Shown here: piece by piece, positions 12,301 through 23,278 of the stretch | Position numbering within the stretch: position 1 is the first letter of the stretch | Layout: each line of letters starts with the position of its first letter | From: Meghimatium bilineatum | Taxonomy: Eukaryota > Mollusca > Gastropoda > Stylommatophora > Philomycidae | Assembly (NCBI GenBank): GCA_034231615.1 | Contig: CM067298.1 | Coordinates: 55,394,883-55,458,882 of the forward strand | Reading direction: 5' to 3' | Length of the DNA: 64,000 nt | The notes under the pieces: generated by a model | The model's database searches: none | Told to the model about the DNA's origin: nothing | What the model saw: only the letters and a program-made list of their open reading frames with translations | Program-made: the position numbers and the translations under genes

Positions 12301-15300
12301 TCATCTATTTCTCCTCTCTGATCCAGTTTATTTCTTTTGTCTGATTGAAATCCAGTCTATATTTTTGTCCTAATCTTGATAATGGTCTAGTGATCGAAGC
12401 GTTGAATCTGGCACTTCGTTCTATGTATAAAATTAATATTTAAAAATGTTGGTATTACTTTACTAATTTCTTTTACAACGTGGTAGACAAGTGTACTGCA
12501 GTTTTTCTTTCCTATTTACAGTCAACTCTGTGTGCTGAAGCATCCAATGTGGTAGCCCTACAACCCTGAAGGGTTACGGGTTTATTGATGATTGATAGAG
12601 TGAACAATCTGCAAGAGCAACTGTTTTTGACAAAGGTTAATTTGGGGGGGGGGGGGTGTTCAGGGGGGGGAATGACATGTATTGCATATAGTGACGTCAA
12701 TGAACAGGTATCTTGTTTTTCAATAGTAATCAATCAATTGTCATGCCGAGTGGCGTAGGCGATCATACTTCTCCACAATTATCTGTGTCTTGTGTTGCTA
12801 ATAAATTCAGTTGGTGACTTCTTTTTGCGTAACCGTGGCAACCCATCCATCAATTTCTCACTTTGTCTTCCTCAATCTCTTATCCCCTTGATCTTTCCGG
12901 TGGATACTAAATGTTCAAATTCTACTTTCTGCATCAGATGTCCTAAACATCTTGATTGTTTGTTTCTAATTTTCGCTAGAATTTGTCGTTTTATCACAGC
13001 ATCTCTTAGAACTTCTAGTTTTCTTTGCTGCCCATTGCCTTTTCACGTTTCTTCTGAAAAAATAGATCTCACTATGTATATTTGCAATATATATTATGAA
13101 TTTCTACATGAAATGTGTATATATTTTCAATTGGTATTGTTTTCTCAGCCCAAAAATATATAACTTTATTAGAAATAATATCTTAAGATGAAAATATGAA
13201 GCTAATAATGTAAGAAATATACAATGCCATACAAACTTATCATATTGAAACACAACTCTTGTACACCCTCTGAATACAAGGCTCATTCAATAAGGATTGT
13301 ACTTAGCCGCTCGCTGAAGTCTTCTGGGTATGAAAGAAAGCTCGTAGAAACCTCCCCACATTGGGAGTAAAAGCCAATCGCTCACAATTCCCAGGGCTCT
13401 CAAAGAAGAAGAAACAAATATCACAATATATCACTCTAACAGTTTCCACTAAAGGACAGGAAACTCAGAAACATGCTTATACAGTTTTGCTAATTGTTTG
13501 CAAGCAAACATGATGATACGAAAACTAGATGTTTCCGCAAAACGGCTTTTCTCTAAAATACAGCACAATACACAAGTCAGTGTATTGACGAAGTGAAGAA
13601 CGGCACTCTCCAAGTTCGCATAAAAAAGTAAAACAAAATGGAAAAATTCTGGAAGTGTTCAGTAACACCTAATTACCATATTTCCAAGTTTAAATTGTGA
13701 TATTACAGTTTCTCTGTTAACCTAATTACCATGCTTTCAAATATAACTTGTAGTATTAGAGTTCGTCTTTCAGTTGTTATACATTGCATATTAAAATCAG
13801 TAGAGATTTACCCCTCATGTTGTATCAATCAGTGAATATTTTTACACGTCTTGCCGTGTCAGTCATGACAACATTGGCCCTCTTGTGGTGTCAATCAGTG
13901 ATGCGGTTGACCCTCTTCTTGTCTTAGTCAATGAAGAGCGTGTCCCCTCTAAGTTGTTTACACATTTTGCGGTACATAAGCCACGGACAATAATTCTCAA
14001 ATTGTTTTTATCCTTTGATATGTTCACAATATCATTCCATATAATTTCCATAGCCAAATTCGTAATGGGCATCTTCATGTGTCCTTAAGTCTTCCCTGGT
14101 TCCTATCTGCCTTCGGATTTTGTAAGATATAAAATACAGTGAAGTGTATAGAAAAAAACGCAACTTTAGATATTGGCATATTCCATGAGGACAATAAAAG
14201 AATGAGAGGAATATTATCACTGAAAATAACATGACTGGCAGTGTTATTAGTTGTAATATTTAGTATTATTTAGTTAAACATTAAATATCATTATGTAATA
14301 TTTAACATTATCATAACAATTATAATGAGAAATAGTCACACATCATAAGCAATAATGCGAACGGTCTCAGATTTGTGTTCTTGGGTCCATCTTGTATCAA
14401 CGTCCGATTCTGTGAAAAATGTGCATGTCTCATTTGGGCTCGTATAGTAAGAATTGGATATCCTTGTATTTACTTTTTTCTTTTCTTAATGCATCAAGTT
14501 TTTTGTGTGCCTCATCAATTTGACTTTTCTCAGCGTTTCAACCACTTGTGCCTGTATTGCTACGGAACCTGGGCAACGGATTATAAGAAACTTACATCCA
14601 GTTAATGCCCTCTAGATTCACTTTAAGATAACAGTTGAGGTATTTCTTCTGCCTACTGAACACACCATACAGAATTTGTTTTGAGATACATTTGATAGGC
14701 ATGCGCATAACATGCCAGTGCAATCTTGCTTGGACCTATTTTAGCATTGTATATGAATTTGGGGTTTGGCTCAATATCAGGTACTGCTGTTACATCAAAT
14801 ATTTTTACACGCTGACATGTGTGCTGTACAATCTCCACGCCTCAGAGTTATAGTCCTAAAGTAACAGGGGTAGTTTCTAGACGCAGTAGCTGCTGTATTT
14901 TAGAATTATTACCAATTCAGTAATAGTTTATAATGTGGCACCATTAAGGATATAACAGGTCTAAGAGAGTTTTATTGTTACTGTTAATGCTCTTCTAAAT
15001 ATCTATAATGTTCACAGATAACACTCCGTTTCAAGGGCAACTTTACATTAAGAATGGCGACAGTGCTGTAGGACTTCTATATGACGTCCAAGGAAATATC
15101 GCTGGCATTCAGACCTCGGTGCGTGTCTGAGCAGATTAATTTTGCGAGGATAGTATAATGTGTAATGTGTTGTTGAAAGATCAATATATTGTAGTGCATA
15201 GTTACTAAAGTTATGTGTCACAGTGTGTCGTTGCTAAAGTATTATAGTGTAGTGTGTACTTTTTAAAGAAAATGTAATGTGTAGTTGGTCACGTAATATA

Positions 15301-15391
15301 TTGAAATTACTAGAAATTACTATTTGATCAATATGGCCCCCGTTAAATATAAAAGGTGGCTCATCTCTGTTTTAGAATGGAGTTCAAATAC

Positions 15392-15451
<60 letters not shown>

Positions 15452-18400
15452 TATATATATACATATATATATAAATGCAGATGCATACATAGATTCTAAG
15501 ACATCATTTGATTTATTTGATAGGTTCCCAAAAACCAACCTAACGGTTATCCTTCCAAATACATCCAGCCACCTTTTGTTAGTCACGGTGACAATTGGGT
15601 GATAACAGTCTACACAACAGACCCAGGTACGTAAATTGAATAATCGTTCGAACACACCTTTCAATGTATTTTTTCCATTATTGTTGTTTTTCATAATTCG
15701 TTCTTAAAATCTCGCTTACTAGGATGATGTAGTCCGGAGAACAGGTCGAATTGTGCCTGTGCCATGATTTACATATTTTCAGCGATTCACGAAGATTCGA
15801 AAGCAATAACAAGAGATATTGTAGAACAGATGAACAAATACACGAATATATAAATGACAGATAGTGCTAACATAAACTATAAACCAATTGGCGAAAACTA
15901 AAAAGACATGGTAATAAAAATTTGACACATCACGCAAAAAGAAATATAAAAATATAAGCGTTTACCAAAATGTAATTATCAACATAATACGTCCATATGT
16001 AGACGTCCAGAAGGAAACACCACTGTTTTCTCTGTAGAAAATAGATGTCCATATGTCAACATGCTTGCACATGTCAACGAGGTATTAATATATAACTTTC
16101 AGACCAGATCTGTGACAGCGATCATTACATTCTTCTTCTTTTTCAGCGTTCATTCTCAAACTCCAACTGGATCTCTCTTGTAGGAGGACAATAGACCTAA
16201 TATATATTCAACAGGATGTACGTTAGAGAATGGAAATGCGTTGTGACGCAGTTTTAAATTCGCTAAATGCCAGACATCCGTCTTCAGTCGTTATTATTAC
16301 ATTTAAGCTGCAATACATACTATTCTTGATATCAGCTCAATGTCTTCTATATTATGTATCAGGCTGTCATATGAAGTGATAACAATTATAGAATAATGAA
16401 AGAAAACAAGAGATACATAAATTTAGTTTGAGAAAATAAAATGTATTGGGTGATAATTCAGAAATTTATGGATTAACCTGCATTTGACAAATGCATACGC
16501 GGTAAAAATATATATTCTAACTGAAAATAACACAGGAACAGTGATTGTAATCAGTCAATGCATTCAGCGTACTCAAGTTCTCATTCAGTTTATCAGGAGC
16601 CTCCAAACACAATAGTTCTGGTATAATTTTCAGTTATTTCCACAACTTGAGTCTATGTAATAATGGAAACTAGATGCATATTAAGCATGCCATGAATATT
16701 GATGATTTAATGGAACTTACCGTAATATATATCACATTTTAATCATTAATGTGATTAAGTTTAAATTACAAACTGTAGGCATTGTATCTGATTTGAATTT
16801 TCCAATGCTTTATTACACAGCCAAGATCTGCACCACCGGTCGTTCACCTGATCAGTTCCTTAAGGAAGGTACTGGCACGGACTTATATATTCAAAATGGC
16901 ACATCCCAGATTCATGTATTAAGGTACCTTATTTTCAAAACGACACAGCTAACACACTGTGGACAAAAGGGAAATGTTTCGTATCCATGGGTGAGTCAAT
17001 TACGAAAACATAGTAATGATTTTTGAACAATTTAGAAGCTATAAAGAAGACGTTATTTATATGGCCTCATTCGTCTTTACGACAGATTGTCTGAAGCAAG
17101 ACTATATAGGATAGAGTTAATAGGAAAAGTGTTGGACATGTCTTTTTATCGTTAACTCTGTCGATCCATGATCAATGGTTTAGAATAAACATTACAGCAA
17201 CGCATCGCTGAACTGTTTCGCCCTGCGTCTGTCTAAGCCTCGTTTGTTTATCTGCTCTGCTAAATATTGTATTTTCAAATGTCTAGTATCACCGCGTAGG
17301 ATTGTTCTATACACAAAACATGTATAATTCACCCACACCACCCTCTCCAATCGACTAGAAGACTCCTCAAACTCTTACACAGCGATGAGAGTTGCATTTT
17401 CATAAGACCCCTATACACAAGACCCCTATACACAAGACCTCTATACACAAGACCTCTATAGTTCACTCTACCCCGTCTCTACTCGACTAGAAGACTTCTC
17501 AAACCATTGCACACCGATAAGAGTTGAATTAACACAAGACACCTATACAAAAGATCCTTATAATTGACCTCCACCCCACTCTAACCTTCTAGAAGATTTC
17601 TCAAACCATTGTACACCGATTAGAGTTGGATGTTTGACTTATCAGACCGTAGTACAACGATGAGAGTTTAATTCTTGAGTTCTAAAACCTTATCACATCG
17701 TTGAGAATTTAATTGTTGACTTCTCAAACCTTAGTAACCAATGAGAGTTGAATTTTTGACTTCCCAAACCATTTAAACTGAAAAAGAGTTGGATTTTTGA
17801 CTACTTAAACCATTGCACACCGATGAGAGTTGGATTTTTGATTTCACAAACCATTGCGTACCGATGAGAGTTGAATTTTTGACTTCACAAACCATTGCAC
17901 ACTGATGAGAGTTGAATTTTTGACTTCACAAACCATTGCGCACCGATGAGAGTTGGATTTTTCAGGTTATAATGTAAAGTTCTGGAAAGACCTCCACATT
18001 TCTTTTAGGAAATGAGAGTTAATCGCCCGTAATTCCTGTGGGTCGAAACAACAACTGACAATGTATGTCGTAGGAGGTGACTAAGAACTATTTGGGCTGC
18101 TGGTGACTGTCCATTCTTATATATTCTTATATAATGTCGGTGAGTCAGAAATCATGCTGAACTTGGATGAGTCAGGCTGAAGGCGCAGATATCGTAAATA
18201 AGATGTAAACCATAGTACAACAGATTACGTTCTATAGACTACATACTGCTAATATGCAGGAGTTTGCGAACGAATGCAGAAGAGAAAATAACGTTATATC
18301 AGTTACATATCTTGAAGATGGGCGAACATACTATAATGACATACCTGGAAGAGGGCTGTACATACTAGATATAAACGGAATAAACTAAAAATTATCTTTC

Positions 18401-21400
18401 TAGGGATCTAACACAGCAAAATATTTTATTATTTAGAAACAAATACAATTACCCATCCTCTTTTCTCGAAAATGGTGCGAGACTACAAATATGTTATTTC
18501 TGCTGGCCATAGTTTCATAGAGAAGATGTGAGTCAGCGAGTAAAATTATGCCAACTGAAAACCTACAATTGGAGTATCGGCATTATATGGACCGCGTCCT
18601 TTTGTATTAATGTATACAATGTGAATATGTCCCTGACATAATCAGTAAGTCAAAGAGAAATATGTGCATTTATTTATTATTAGCTACATCTGAATCTTTG
18701 TCGAAAAGTAGATCAATACCACATAACTACCGTATTCATGTTTACAATAATGTTGAATAATGTTCAACATTACAATAATGTCATTAATGTGAAGATAGCA
18801 AGCAAGTCGTAGGAAAAGTCAATTAGCCACGGTGAAGAATTCATTCCGGGCGTACAAAATCATGTTACAGTTTGAACAGGTACGTGTATTTTTGTTTTTG
18901 GCAATTTTGAATTGCCTGCGGTGTTCTAGTTGTTAATACCTACACTGATATAATAAGGTTAATACTATGATATAATAACCCATGAAACTTAATATTCATC
19001 TGCGAAATATCGAAGAAGATTTACATCCGAAGTTAGCACGGTAATACCTCAGTGATGTCATGGTGTTTGTTTCTAATTGACTGTTCTGTTTCAGGCGTAC
19101 ACTACTGGTACAACCTCAGCAAGAACATGCCTCGTGAAACAATGTTCCCGATATTCACCCTTTACAATAGTGGAATATTAACTGGTTTCGGTTGGGCCTT
19201 GGTCACAGACCTACCATCAGAAATGTTTGAGAAACCTGATCAATTTTCGTTCCAGGTAAATGATGTATCAATATCTACCATAATGTCAGCATAACTTTAA
19301 TTTTTCTCTAATGAGCTAATTGTATCATAACGCTACACATTATGTGATGGATTAATATAATTATAACGGATGTGAAGAAGGAAGGGGAGGGGGACGGGGT
19401 TGACGGTATCAAACTCCACCTACACCTTATGGCTGTTGAAAAAGATATATCCTTCTATAACAGAGGAGAAATTGGGTAACCATCATTATCTTTACTCTTA
19501 TCTAATAGAAGATTATCAATATTACAATCACAAGTATGATTGGCATACTTTATCCTCACATCCCATCCCAATGACTTATAAAGGCTATATCTACAGTCTT
19601 GATAAACTCTGTTAGGGAAGGGTTCAATCACAGTAAAAATGTAGCATTATATTCATATTTTACTGTTGGAAATACCAATCGCTGACCGGTACGAAATATA
19701 TGAGTCAATCAGTTCCTCTTTTGCCAAGTTTGACACATAGGGCGGATGTCATAGTTATCCATGCCTGTCGATCAGTTGCCAATGATTGCAGGTCTTGTGC
19801 ATTTGGTTGGTTGGTTGTTTGGTTGCTGATCCAGCCGTCCATGGGCTCATGTCCTTTGACCTAATGCCATTAAATGACATTCTATTGCTGGGAAGTCTGT
19901 GGATTTTCGGCCCACCCCGGGAAAGAGCCAGAGAATAACTATCACACCTCCAGGAAGGTAGGTTTCAACCTATGCACTGCTCCTAGCCACTGTAGCCATG
20001 ATAGGGTTCACTGTGCTCATTCCCCGCCACCAATTGACTACTGGTTATGCCGAACTTCTTTAGTGCTCCAGACATGCAACCAAATGTTCAAGTCAAAAGG
20101 ATTGTCACGTCCTGTCACTGTTCCTCTATGATGGGCCTCAGCCATAGGAAAAACAGTGATGTCAGTTTCCTCCTCCTCTGTGCTGCACAGTACATACTGG
20201 CTCCCTCCAAACTACAGAGCGTGCATACATATATATTCAGGTTAACATGAAACACATTTCAACAACAAAATAAAAGCATAATAATTGTATAGATGACGTG
20301 CCATGAAGCTTCTCTAAGAAGATAACCTCAATATAACGGAGTGTCATCCACTAAGGTTTTCTGTTGCATGGGTGGTATGTCTAGTGGGCCATTTGTGAGA
20401 CCCACAGACGCAACCACATGCGTGATCTTGTGCATTTATGCCTGTTGATTTTAATGCATTCATAAATGTTCTTCTGAGCGTTGTTCTTGGTCTTCACTGT
20501 TTTCTTTCCCTGTCTAGTGTCCATATGAAGACTTGTCGAGGTATTATGTCTTCCCGCATTCTAAGTATGTGGCCATTTTTCATTGTACTCAGTATGAAAT
20601 CGATCTGTCTTTCGCCATGCATCCACCTTTTCATGCTTTTTTCATTGGTCGCCCATCCAATGTTCGGACGTGACTAACTAGCTTCACTGTATGTCAACAG
20701 TGTCGCTGTATGTGGTGGTAATGTTAGTGTCAGAGATATTGTCTGTCTCTTGTGCAGTCACATCTCTTTCCATCTGCTACCTCCACATTCTTGGACACAA
20801 TCCCTAAATTATTTGGCCAGAATCAGCTCGAGCTGCTATATTTCTGTTTCCAGGGTGCACCGTGAGGAGGTACATTTGGGATCTTGATTATCTGCTAACC
20901 CTGGGTCCGCCGAGAGCAATCCGTTCCCTTTGCACCCCTATCTAGCTCATTTAATGTACTATTTGATGCTGGACACCATGCTGTAGACCCATATTCCATG
21001 TTTGGTCGAATGTCTTACTGATAAACTCTACTAAATATTTTCCTATTTGCTCTCCAAGTGGTTCCACTTAGTTTTCTCAGAATGGTTAACTTTTCCCTGG
21101 TTTTTGTTTTTATTTTGTTGATGTACTCCTTCCGTATAAGTCTACTGTCAAATGTGGCTAATGATATATTGGTTGTTTGTCTTCGTTCAAGAGCTCTTCA
21201 TTTACCTTGATGTCACCAACTTTTTGTTTTCGTGACACAGTAAATAATGTATTGATGCTGGCCCAACATCTGTTTGCCAATTTGATTAAGGCATACGTTA
21301 CTTTCTTCACCTGTTTGATATTAATGTACCACACAATAGCATACCAGTTTCTGCAATATATATATATATATATTCTTGATTAGCAACAATTGTCACAGCA

Positions 21401-23278
21401 CTGGGGGCATTCCCATATCTACCGTTCCGTCAGCGATGTAAAAGTATATAAGCTTAGTGTCCCAGTCAGTTGCGTATTACGCGTTCTTATGATCTTTCCG
21501 GAGAGGGATCACTTTTCTCCCATCACCTCTAGTCACTCCCATTTCTACCATTCTCGGAATATGTACATTGTCCATTGTCACGTTAGACTTCCTCCTCGTC
21601 TTCTCGTAGGTTATCCATGACAACTCTAATAAATCCAATCCTGTCTTTTCTCACTTCATATATATATAACATGGTTTAATCAGTACATGTTTAACATGGT
21701 GTCACTAGCCGTAAAATATAAATGTATAGTCTGTCTGCCTTATTCGATAGAGAATAATGCGACGGTTGCAGAGACTTAACAATCAATACTTAGATTGCAG
21801 CTTTCAAGATGCTGAAGTATCAATATTTGGATTGTAGCGTTGCAAAGGCTGACCCACCAATATTTGGGTGGCAGCGTTGCAGATACTGAACCAGCAATAT
21901 TTCAATGTTTGGGTAGTAGTGTAATAATTAGATATCCTTACAAACTGAATTTAACACATTTAATAAAGTTGTGTTTTGTGTTAAATCCTTAGGGACCTAA
22001 TTAGTAACTGTGTAAAATTTAGTCCCGATCAAAGAGTGTTTAGAAGTCTATAACAAATATACAGATAGGTACATATAGACATATATACACATAGCAATCT
22101 ATCTATCTATAAACCCGTAACCTGTCAGGGTCGTAGGGGTACCACATTAGAAGCTGCAGCAAACATAATCCCCCAGCGATTCCATCTTCAACGATGCGGA
22201 TTAGTGAGGAAAGATCATTCTTGTCATGTCCATTCCTTGATGTTGTCCGACCATGTTTTTATTTATTCTCCTCTGCTTCTTCCACATTCGACGATTCCCT
22301 CCAGTATTGTTTTTAACAAGGAATCTTGTCTGCTTAATGTCTAAATCATGCTAGTTTTCTTCGTTTGACAATTTAAAGCAATGGTTCCTGTGGGATTGCA
22401 TGCGCCTCTATTACAATTCTTACGTACACATTTGTCTTATGCTTTATATGGGAAATTCGTCAGTACCATATGTATTCTAAAGCCTGTATTCATAACTCCA
22501 TATCAGAAGTGTCCAACTCTCACAACCATGCAACACAACAGAAATCACTAGTGAATTATAAAGTTTCCTTTTCACATTAACATTGATGTCGCTTTTCCAA
22601 ATCAAGTTTATCCTTGAAATAGCAGCTCAAGTCATTTCCAACCGTATTATTTATATTGTGCACTTTCCATCGATCTATATGCTAGATCCGAGGTATTTAA
22701 AGTATTCACCAACTCAAGTTTGTAACCATTCATCTCTGATGTTAACCAGAATTTACCTTTTTTCTGTGTTGATTTTCATTCCGTATTTTCTGGTAACTTT
22801 TACAACTTTGCTGTAAACTCTTGCAATTCTTGTTCTGACCCAGCTATAAGATCAATATCATCAGAGAAACGCAAGTTGATGATGGCAAAACATATATACT
22901 ATGTTGTATATATAATCTGTATGTGTAGATGCATGGATTGACAGTTCACATTAAAATACCATTATTTTGTGATTGTTTTCTTTGACCATACTCATTGGGT
23001 GTTAAGGTACTTTTGAGAGGCTTGTTTTTCTCATTTGCCTTGATACATCTAATTTATTTTAAATGTGCGTATATAATATTCCATTTTTTCTGTGAAAATT
23101 GTGGAATAACATTGCATTACTATTGCTTTCCAGATTTAACATAATTCAAATGTAATTTTCACACTATAATTTACAGCTCTTCATGGAAGATGTCCCTAAT
23201 TTCCTGACCGACAAAGATCTTGGACACGTTAGCACCATGCACTGGTATTTTAGGGGCGCTTCACGAAGTTTGTGCTAA
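244..23278 (+). CDS. Gene 1: secreted-protein paralogue, 8 exons, one frameshift in exon 6
   Basis: Spliced from eight GT/AG exons found by matching them one to one with gene 2. Seven exons are fully open, and exons 3, 4, 5 and 7 have exactly the gene 2 lengths (99, 101, 103, 161). Intron phases are 1,1,1,0,1,1,0. The product starts with a hydrophobic signal peptide and has no other membrane segment, so secretion is inferred. Shared landmarks: YGMPR in exon 3, AGIQTS closing exon 4, CTTGRS and EGTGT in exon 6, HYWYN opening exon 7, LFM and VST in exon 8. Cysteines in exon 3, exon 6 (two) and the C-terminus are shared and may pair. Exon 6 is 170 nt where gene 2 has 171: a missing base near 16901-16903 shifts the frame and gives an early stop in exon 7. 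It is either a recent pseudogene or a sequence error. Family and function are not recognised. Confidence 0.85.
305..1340. other. Start of gene 1 intron 1, no recognised element
   Basis: AT-rich sequence with a short C-rich patch near 700-720. I see no coding homology or repeat shared with the rest of the window. Confidence 0.5.
2657..2669 (+). repeat. Left target-site duplication of Penelope copy 1
   Basis: GTGATTTCTATAC, repeated exactly at 4607-4619. Joining the two flanks restores the LINE RNase H reading order. Confidence 0.85.
2670..2944 (-). repeat. Left inverted arm of Penelope copy 1
   Basis: Reverse complement of 4282-4564 with few differences. Contains the GAAAC-type motif at 2795-2835, here altered to AAAAC. 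Confidence 0.85.
4282..4564 (+). repeat. Right inverted arm of Penelope copy 1
   Basis: Matches the reverse complement of 2670-2944; the same sequence also ends Penelope copy 3 (about 61570-61860). Confidence 0.85.
4391..4430 (+). ncRNA. Hammerhead-ribozyme-like motif in the Penelope terminal repeat
   Basis: CTTGAAAAAGGC, a short loop, then CCGAAACGTCG and GTC. Penelope terminal repeats are known to carry hammerhead motifs built on CUGANGA, a hairpin, GAAAC and a cleavage triplet. Here the first core box is not canonical (CTTGAAAA), so this is probably a decayed version. Parallel copies lie at 2795-2835 and 61683-61722. Confidence 0.35.
4607..4619 (+). repeat. Right target-site duplication of Penelope copy 1
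   Basis: Exact 13-bp copy of 2657-2669. LINE coding sequence resumes directly after it. Confidence 0.85.
5690..6560 (-). mobile_element. Antisense RTE-like LINE fragment in gene 1 intron 1
   Basis: On the minus strand the upper part reads a LINE linker ([13 protein letters not shown]) and the lower part reads RT motifs ([26 protein letters not shown]). This order is typical of RTE and related LINEs. Several stops and frameshifts; an AT-rich patch at 6010-6050 interrupts it. Confidence 0.65.
6570..6996. other. End of gene 1 intron 1, no recognised element
   Basis: AT-rich; no homology seen. A (TA)-rich patch follows in intron 2 at 7053-7064. Confidence 0.4.
6997..7032 (+). CDS. Gene 1 exon 2
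   Basis: Microexon of 36 nt after acceptor CGACAG, donor GTATGT. It reads [12 protein letters not shown] with the split glycine from exon 1. It aligns with the 27-nt exon 2 of gene 2 (GSPTWNDLK), three codons longer. Phase 1 on both sides. Confidence 0.75.
7560..8050 (+). mobile_element. LINE 3' end with C-terminal C2H2 zinc finger
   Basis: In broken frames the sequence follows the C-terminus of RTE-like LINE polyproteins, ending around 7840-7926 in a zinc finger, CMHC then H and H four residues apart (GLIEHLRTH), followed by TAA. The 3' end carries a (CAT)n run at about 8031-8046, which fits a LINE tail. Remnants may extend upstream to about 7140. Confidence 0.65.
8453..8832 (+). mobile_element. 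SINE-like repeat, family E
   Basis: Ends in GAGTTTGAGAACGA followed by (GAA)n. The same body occurs at 18005-18290, 31757-32040 (minus) and 58431-58825, including GGGCAGCAAAGAATA and GGCGCAGATAT. The copy near 58431 begins with a tRNA-like head, so the family looks like a tRNA-derived SINE. Confidence 0.65.
9216..9314 (+). CDS. Gene 1 exon 3
   Basis: 99 nt, acceptor TTACAG, donor GTAAGT, phase 1 to 1. Contains GFYGMPR and, near the end, KVSGC; gene 2 has GYFSMPR and KISDC at the same places. The cysteine is one of four shared by the paralogues. Confidence 0.82.
9345..9600 (-). mobile_element. LINE 3' fragment (minus)
   Basis: Matches 57040-57250 and 12733-13000 (minus). On the minus strand these encode the C-terminus of a LINE protein of the GRQREKILDS type. 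Begins 30 bp after gene 1 exon 3. Confidence 0.55.
9945..10258 (+). repeat. Dispersed repeat family A
   Basis: Begins AGAACCCCAGGAATTACGAG and contains CTTCCATAAGA and GATGTCATCTACTAAGG. Other copies, all in the same orientation: 20284-20428, 32393-32575, 37207-37360 (part) and 51066-51345. It has no coding capacity, and the ends are not securely defined. Confidence 0.6.
10320..12170 (+). mobile_element. Decayed LINE reverse transcriptase
   Basis: Motifs appear in RT order on the plus strand with many stops: AEVENAIQ and DNIPSEFIK, then TQMGFRKN, then [14 protein letters not shown] (about 11265-11310), then FADYQ in place of the usual FADD, then [20 protein letters not shown] (about 11795-11850) and the C-terminal tail. 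The last part reappears at 56537-57000 plus 57432-57765. Located in gene 1 intron 3, sense to the gene. Confidence 0.75.
12535..12603 (+). mobile_element. LINE 3' tail fragment
   Basis: CCTGAAGGGTTACGGGTTT and neighbouring bases match the reverse complement of the LINE end at 22105-22135. Followed by a poly-G run at about 12643-12655. Confidence 0.45.
12733..13000 (-). mobile_element. LINE 3' fragment (minus)
   Basis: GAGTGGCGTAGGCGATCAT matches the 3' end of the LINE at 57040-57250, and the following minus-strand sequence resembles the GRQREKLIDG type C-terminus encoded on the plus strand at 33700-33960. Confidence 0.5.
13001..15017. other. Rest of gene 1 intron 3, little recognised
   Basis: Contains a degenerate direct repeat at about 13812-13945 (TCAATCAGTGA repeated) and AT-rich DNA near 14230-14340. 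A 61-codon open frame (14653-14838, minus) has no homology I recognise. Confidence 0.4.
15018..15118 (+). CDS. Gene 1 exon 4
   Basis: 101 nt, acceptor TTCACAG, donor GTGCGT, phase 1 to 0. Ends in NIAGIQTS, as gene 2 ends in HIAGIQTS. The alternating pattern (VGLLYDVQG) suggests beta strands. Confidence 0.82.
15392..15446. repeat. (TA)n microsatellite, gene 1 intron 4
   Basis: Perfect TA dinucleotide run followed by imperfect ATA units to 15472; open reading through it on either strand is an artefact. Confidence 0.95.
15524..15626 (+). CDS. Gene 1 exon 5
   Basis: 103 nt, acceptor GATAG, donor GTACGT, phase 0 to 1. Contains PNGYP and IQPPF, both kept in gene 2, and ends TVYTTDP. It begins about 50 bp after a (TA)n tract that occupies most of the preceding short intron. 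Confidence 0.82.
15718..15782 (-). repeat. Short SINE family E remnant
   Basis: GATGTAGTCCGGAGAAC and CATGATTTAC match the 3' part of the family E copy at 31757-32040. Confidence 0.5.
16126..16290 (-). mobile_element. SINE-like repeat, subfamily E2 (minus)
   Basis: Matches 30203-30375 (minus) and 47308-47470 (plus). Starts on the plus strand with a TTC-rich run, then CATTCTCAAACTCC, and ends near CATCCGTCTTCAG. Confidence 0.6.
16291..16820. other. End of gene 1 intron 5, no recognised element
   Basis: AT-rich DNA with no shared repeat or coding homology seen. Confidence 0.4.
16821..16990 (+). CDS. Gene 1 exon 6, frameshifted
   Basis: Opens with CTTGRS and [11 protein letters not shown] in one frame. 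After about 16901 the homology to gene 2 (ending TLWTKGKCF) continues in another frame. The exon is 170 nt against 171 in gene 2, so one base is missing; acceptor CACAG and donor GTGAGT are intact. Staying in the original frame reaches a stop inside exon 7. Confidence 0.85.
17398..17962. repeat. Tandem repeats: 15-bp block, then a 41-bp array
   Basis: 17402-17460 has four units of about 15 bp (CACAAGACCCCTATA). From about 17470 to 17962 a 41-bp unit recurs (GAGAGTTGAATTTTTGACTT, then CACAAACCATTGCACACCGA), clean toward the 3' end and decayed toward the 5' end. Located in gene 1 intron 6. Confidence 0.85.
18005..18290 (+). mobile_element. SINE-like repeat, family E
   Basis: Contains TCGTAGGAGGTGACTAAG, GGCGCAGATATCGTAA and GAGTTTGCGAACGAATGCAG, collinear with 8453-8832. 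Confidence 0.6.
18291..19094. other. End of gene 1 intron 6, no recognised element
   Basis: No coding homology or shared repeat; a short local direct repeat (ATGTTGAATAATGTTCAACAT) near 18750 is the only structure seen. Confidence 0.4.
19095..19255 (+). CDS. Gene 1 exon 7
   Basis: 161 nt, acceptor TTTCAG, donor GTAAAT, phase 1 to 0. Starts [10 protein letters not shown] and contains ILTGFGWA; gene 2 has GTHYWYNISK and ILNGFGFA. Frame is clean when entered in the homologous phase. Confidence 0.85.
19256..20283. other. Start of gene 1 intron 7, no clear element
   Basis: Less AT-rich from about 19700 on, which suggests an old insertion, but I could not assign it. Small open frames here have no homology I recognise. 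Confidence 0.4.
20284..20428 (+). repeat. Dispersed repeat family A
   Basis: Contains TTGTATAGATGACGTGCC and GTGTCATCCACTAAGG, then AGACCCACAGACGCAACCAC; collinear with 32431-32575. Confidence 0.65.
20440..21345 (-). mobile_element. Jockey-like LINE fragment (minus)
   Basis: On the minus strand 20960-21150 reads a Jockey-type thumb region ([10 protein letters not shown], then [11 protein letters not shown]). 20440-20560 reads [15 protein letters not shown], a common LINE C-terminal pattern. The middle (20565-20950) is nearly the same as 38565-38916. Confidence 0.6.
21380..21650 (-). mobile_element. C-terminal tail of Jockey-like LINE (minus)
   Basis: Reverse complement of the segment at 50100-50400, including the stretch ending WECPQCC. 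Separated from the previous fragment by a short TA run at 21355-21372. Confidence 0.6.
21770..21920. repeat. Degenerate tandem repeat, about 45 bp, three to four units
   Basis: CAATATTTGG and GCAGCGTTGCA recur at roughly regular spacing with point changes. Confidence 0.6.
22105..22890 (-). mobile_element. LINE reverse-transcriptase 3' half (minus), gene 1 intron 7
   Basis: On the minus strand: [18 protein letters not shown], the catalytic palm motif with Ser for Ala, then [11 protein letters not shown], then [10 protein letters not shown], and near the 3' end a segment resembling [11 protein letters not shown]. The order is collinear with RTE and CR1-type LINEs. Several stops; inactive. Confidence 0.75.
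23177..23278 (+). CDS. Gene 1 exon 8 (C-terminus)
   Basis: Starts [10 protein letters not shown], contains HVSTMHWYF and ends in Cys before TAA at 23276-23278. Gene 2 has LFMKEVPTFL and VSTVHYF and also ends in Cys. An AATAAA at 23542-23547, beyond the (TA)n tract, is a possible poly(A) signal. Confidence 0.85.
   Translation, partial: LFMEDVPNFLTDKDLGHVSTMHWYFRGASRSLC

Noticed and set aside
14653..14838. 61-codon minus-strand ORF with ordinary amino-acid composition
   Set aside because: No homology, no conserved context, length within chance expectation.
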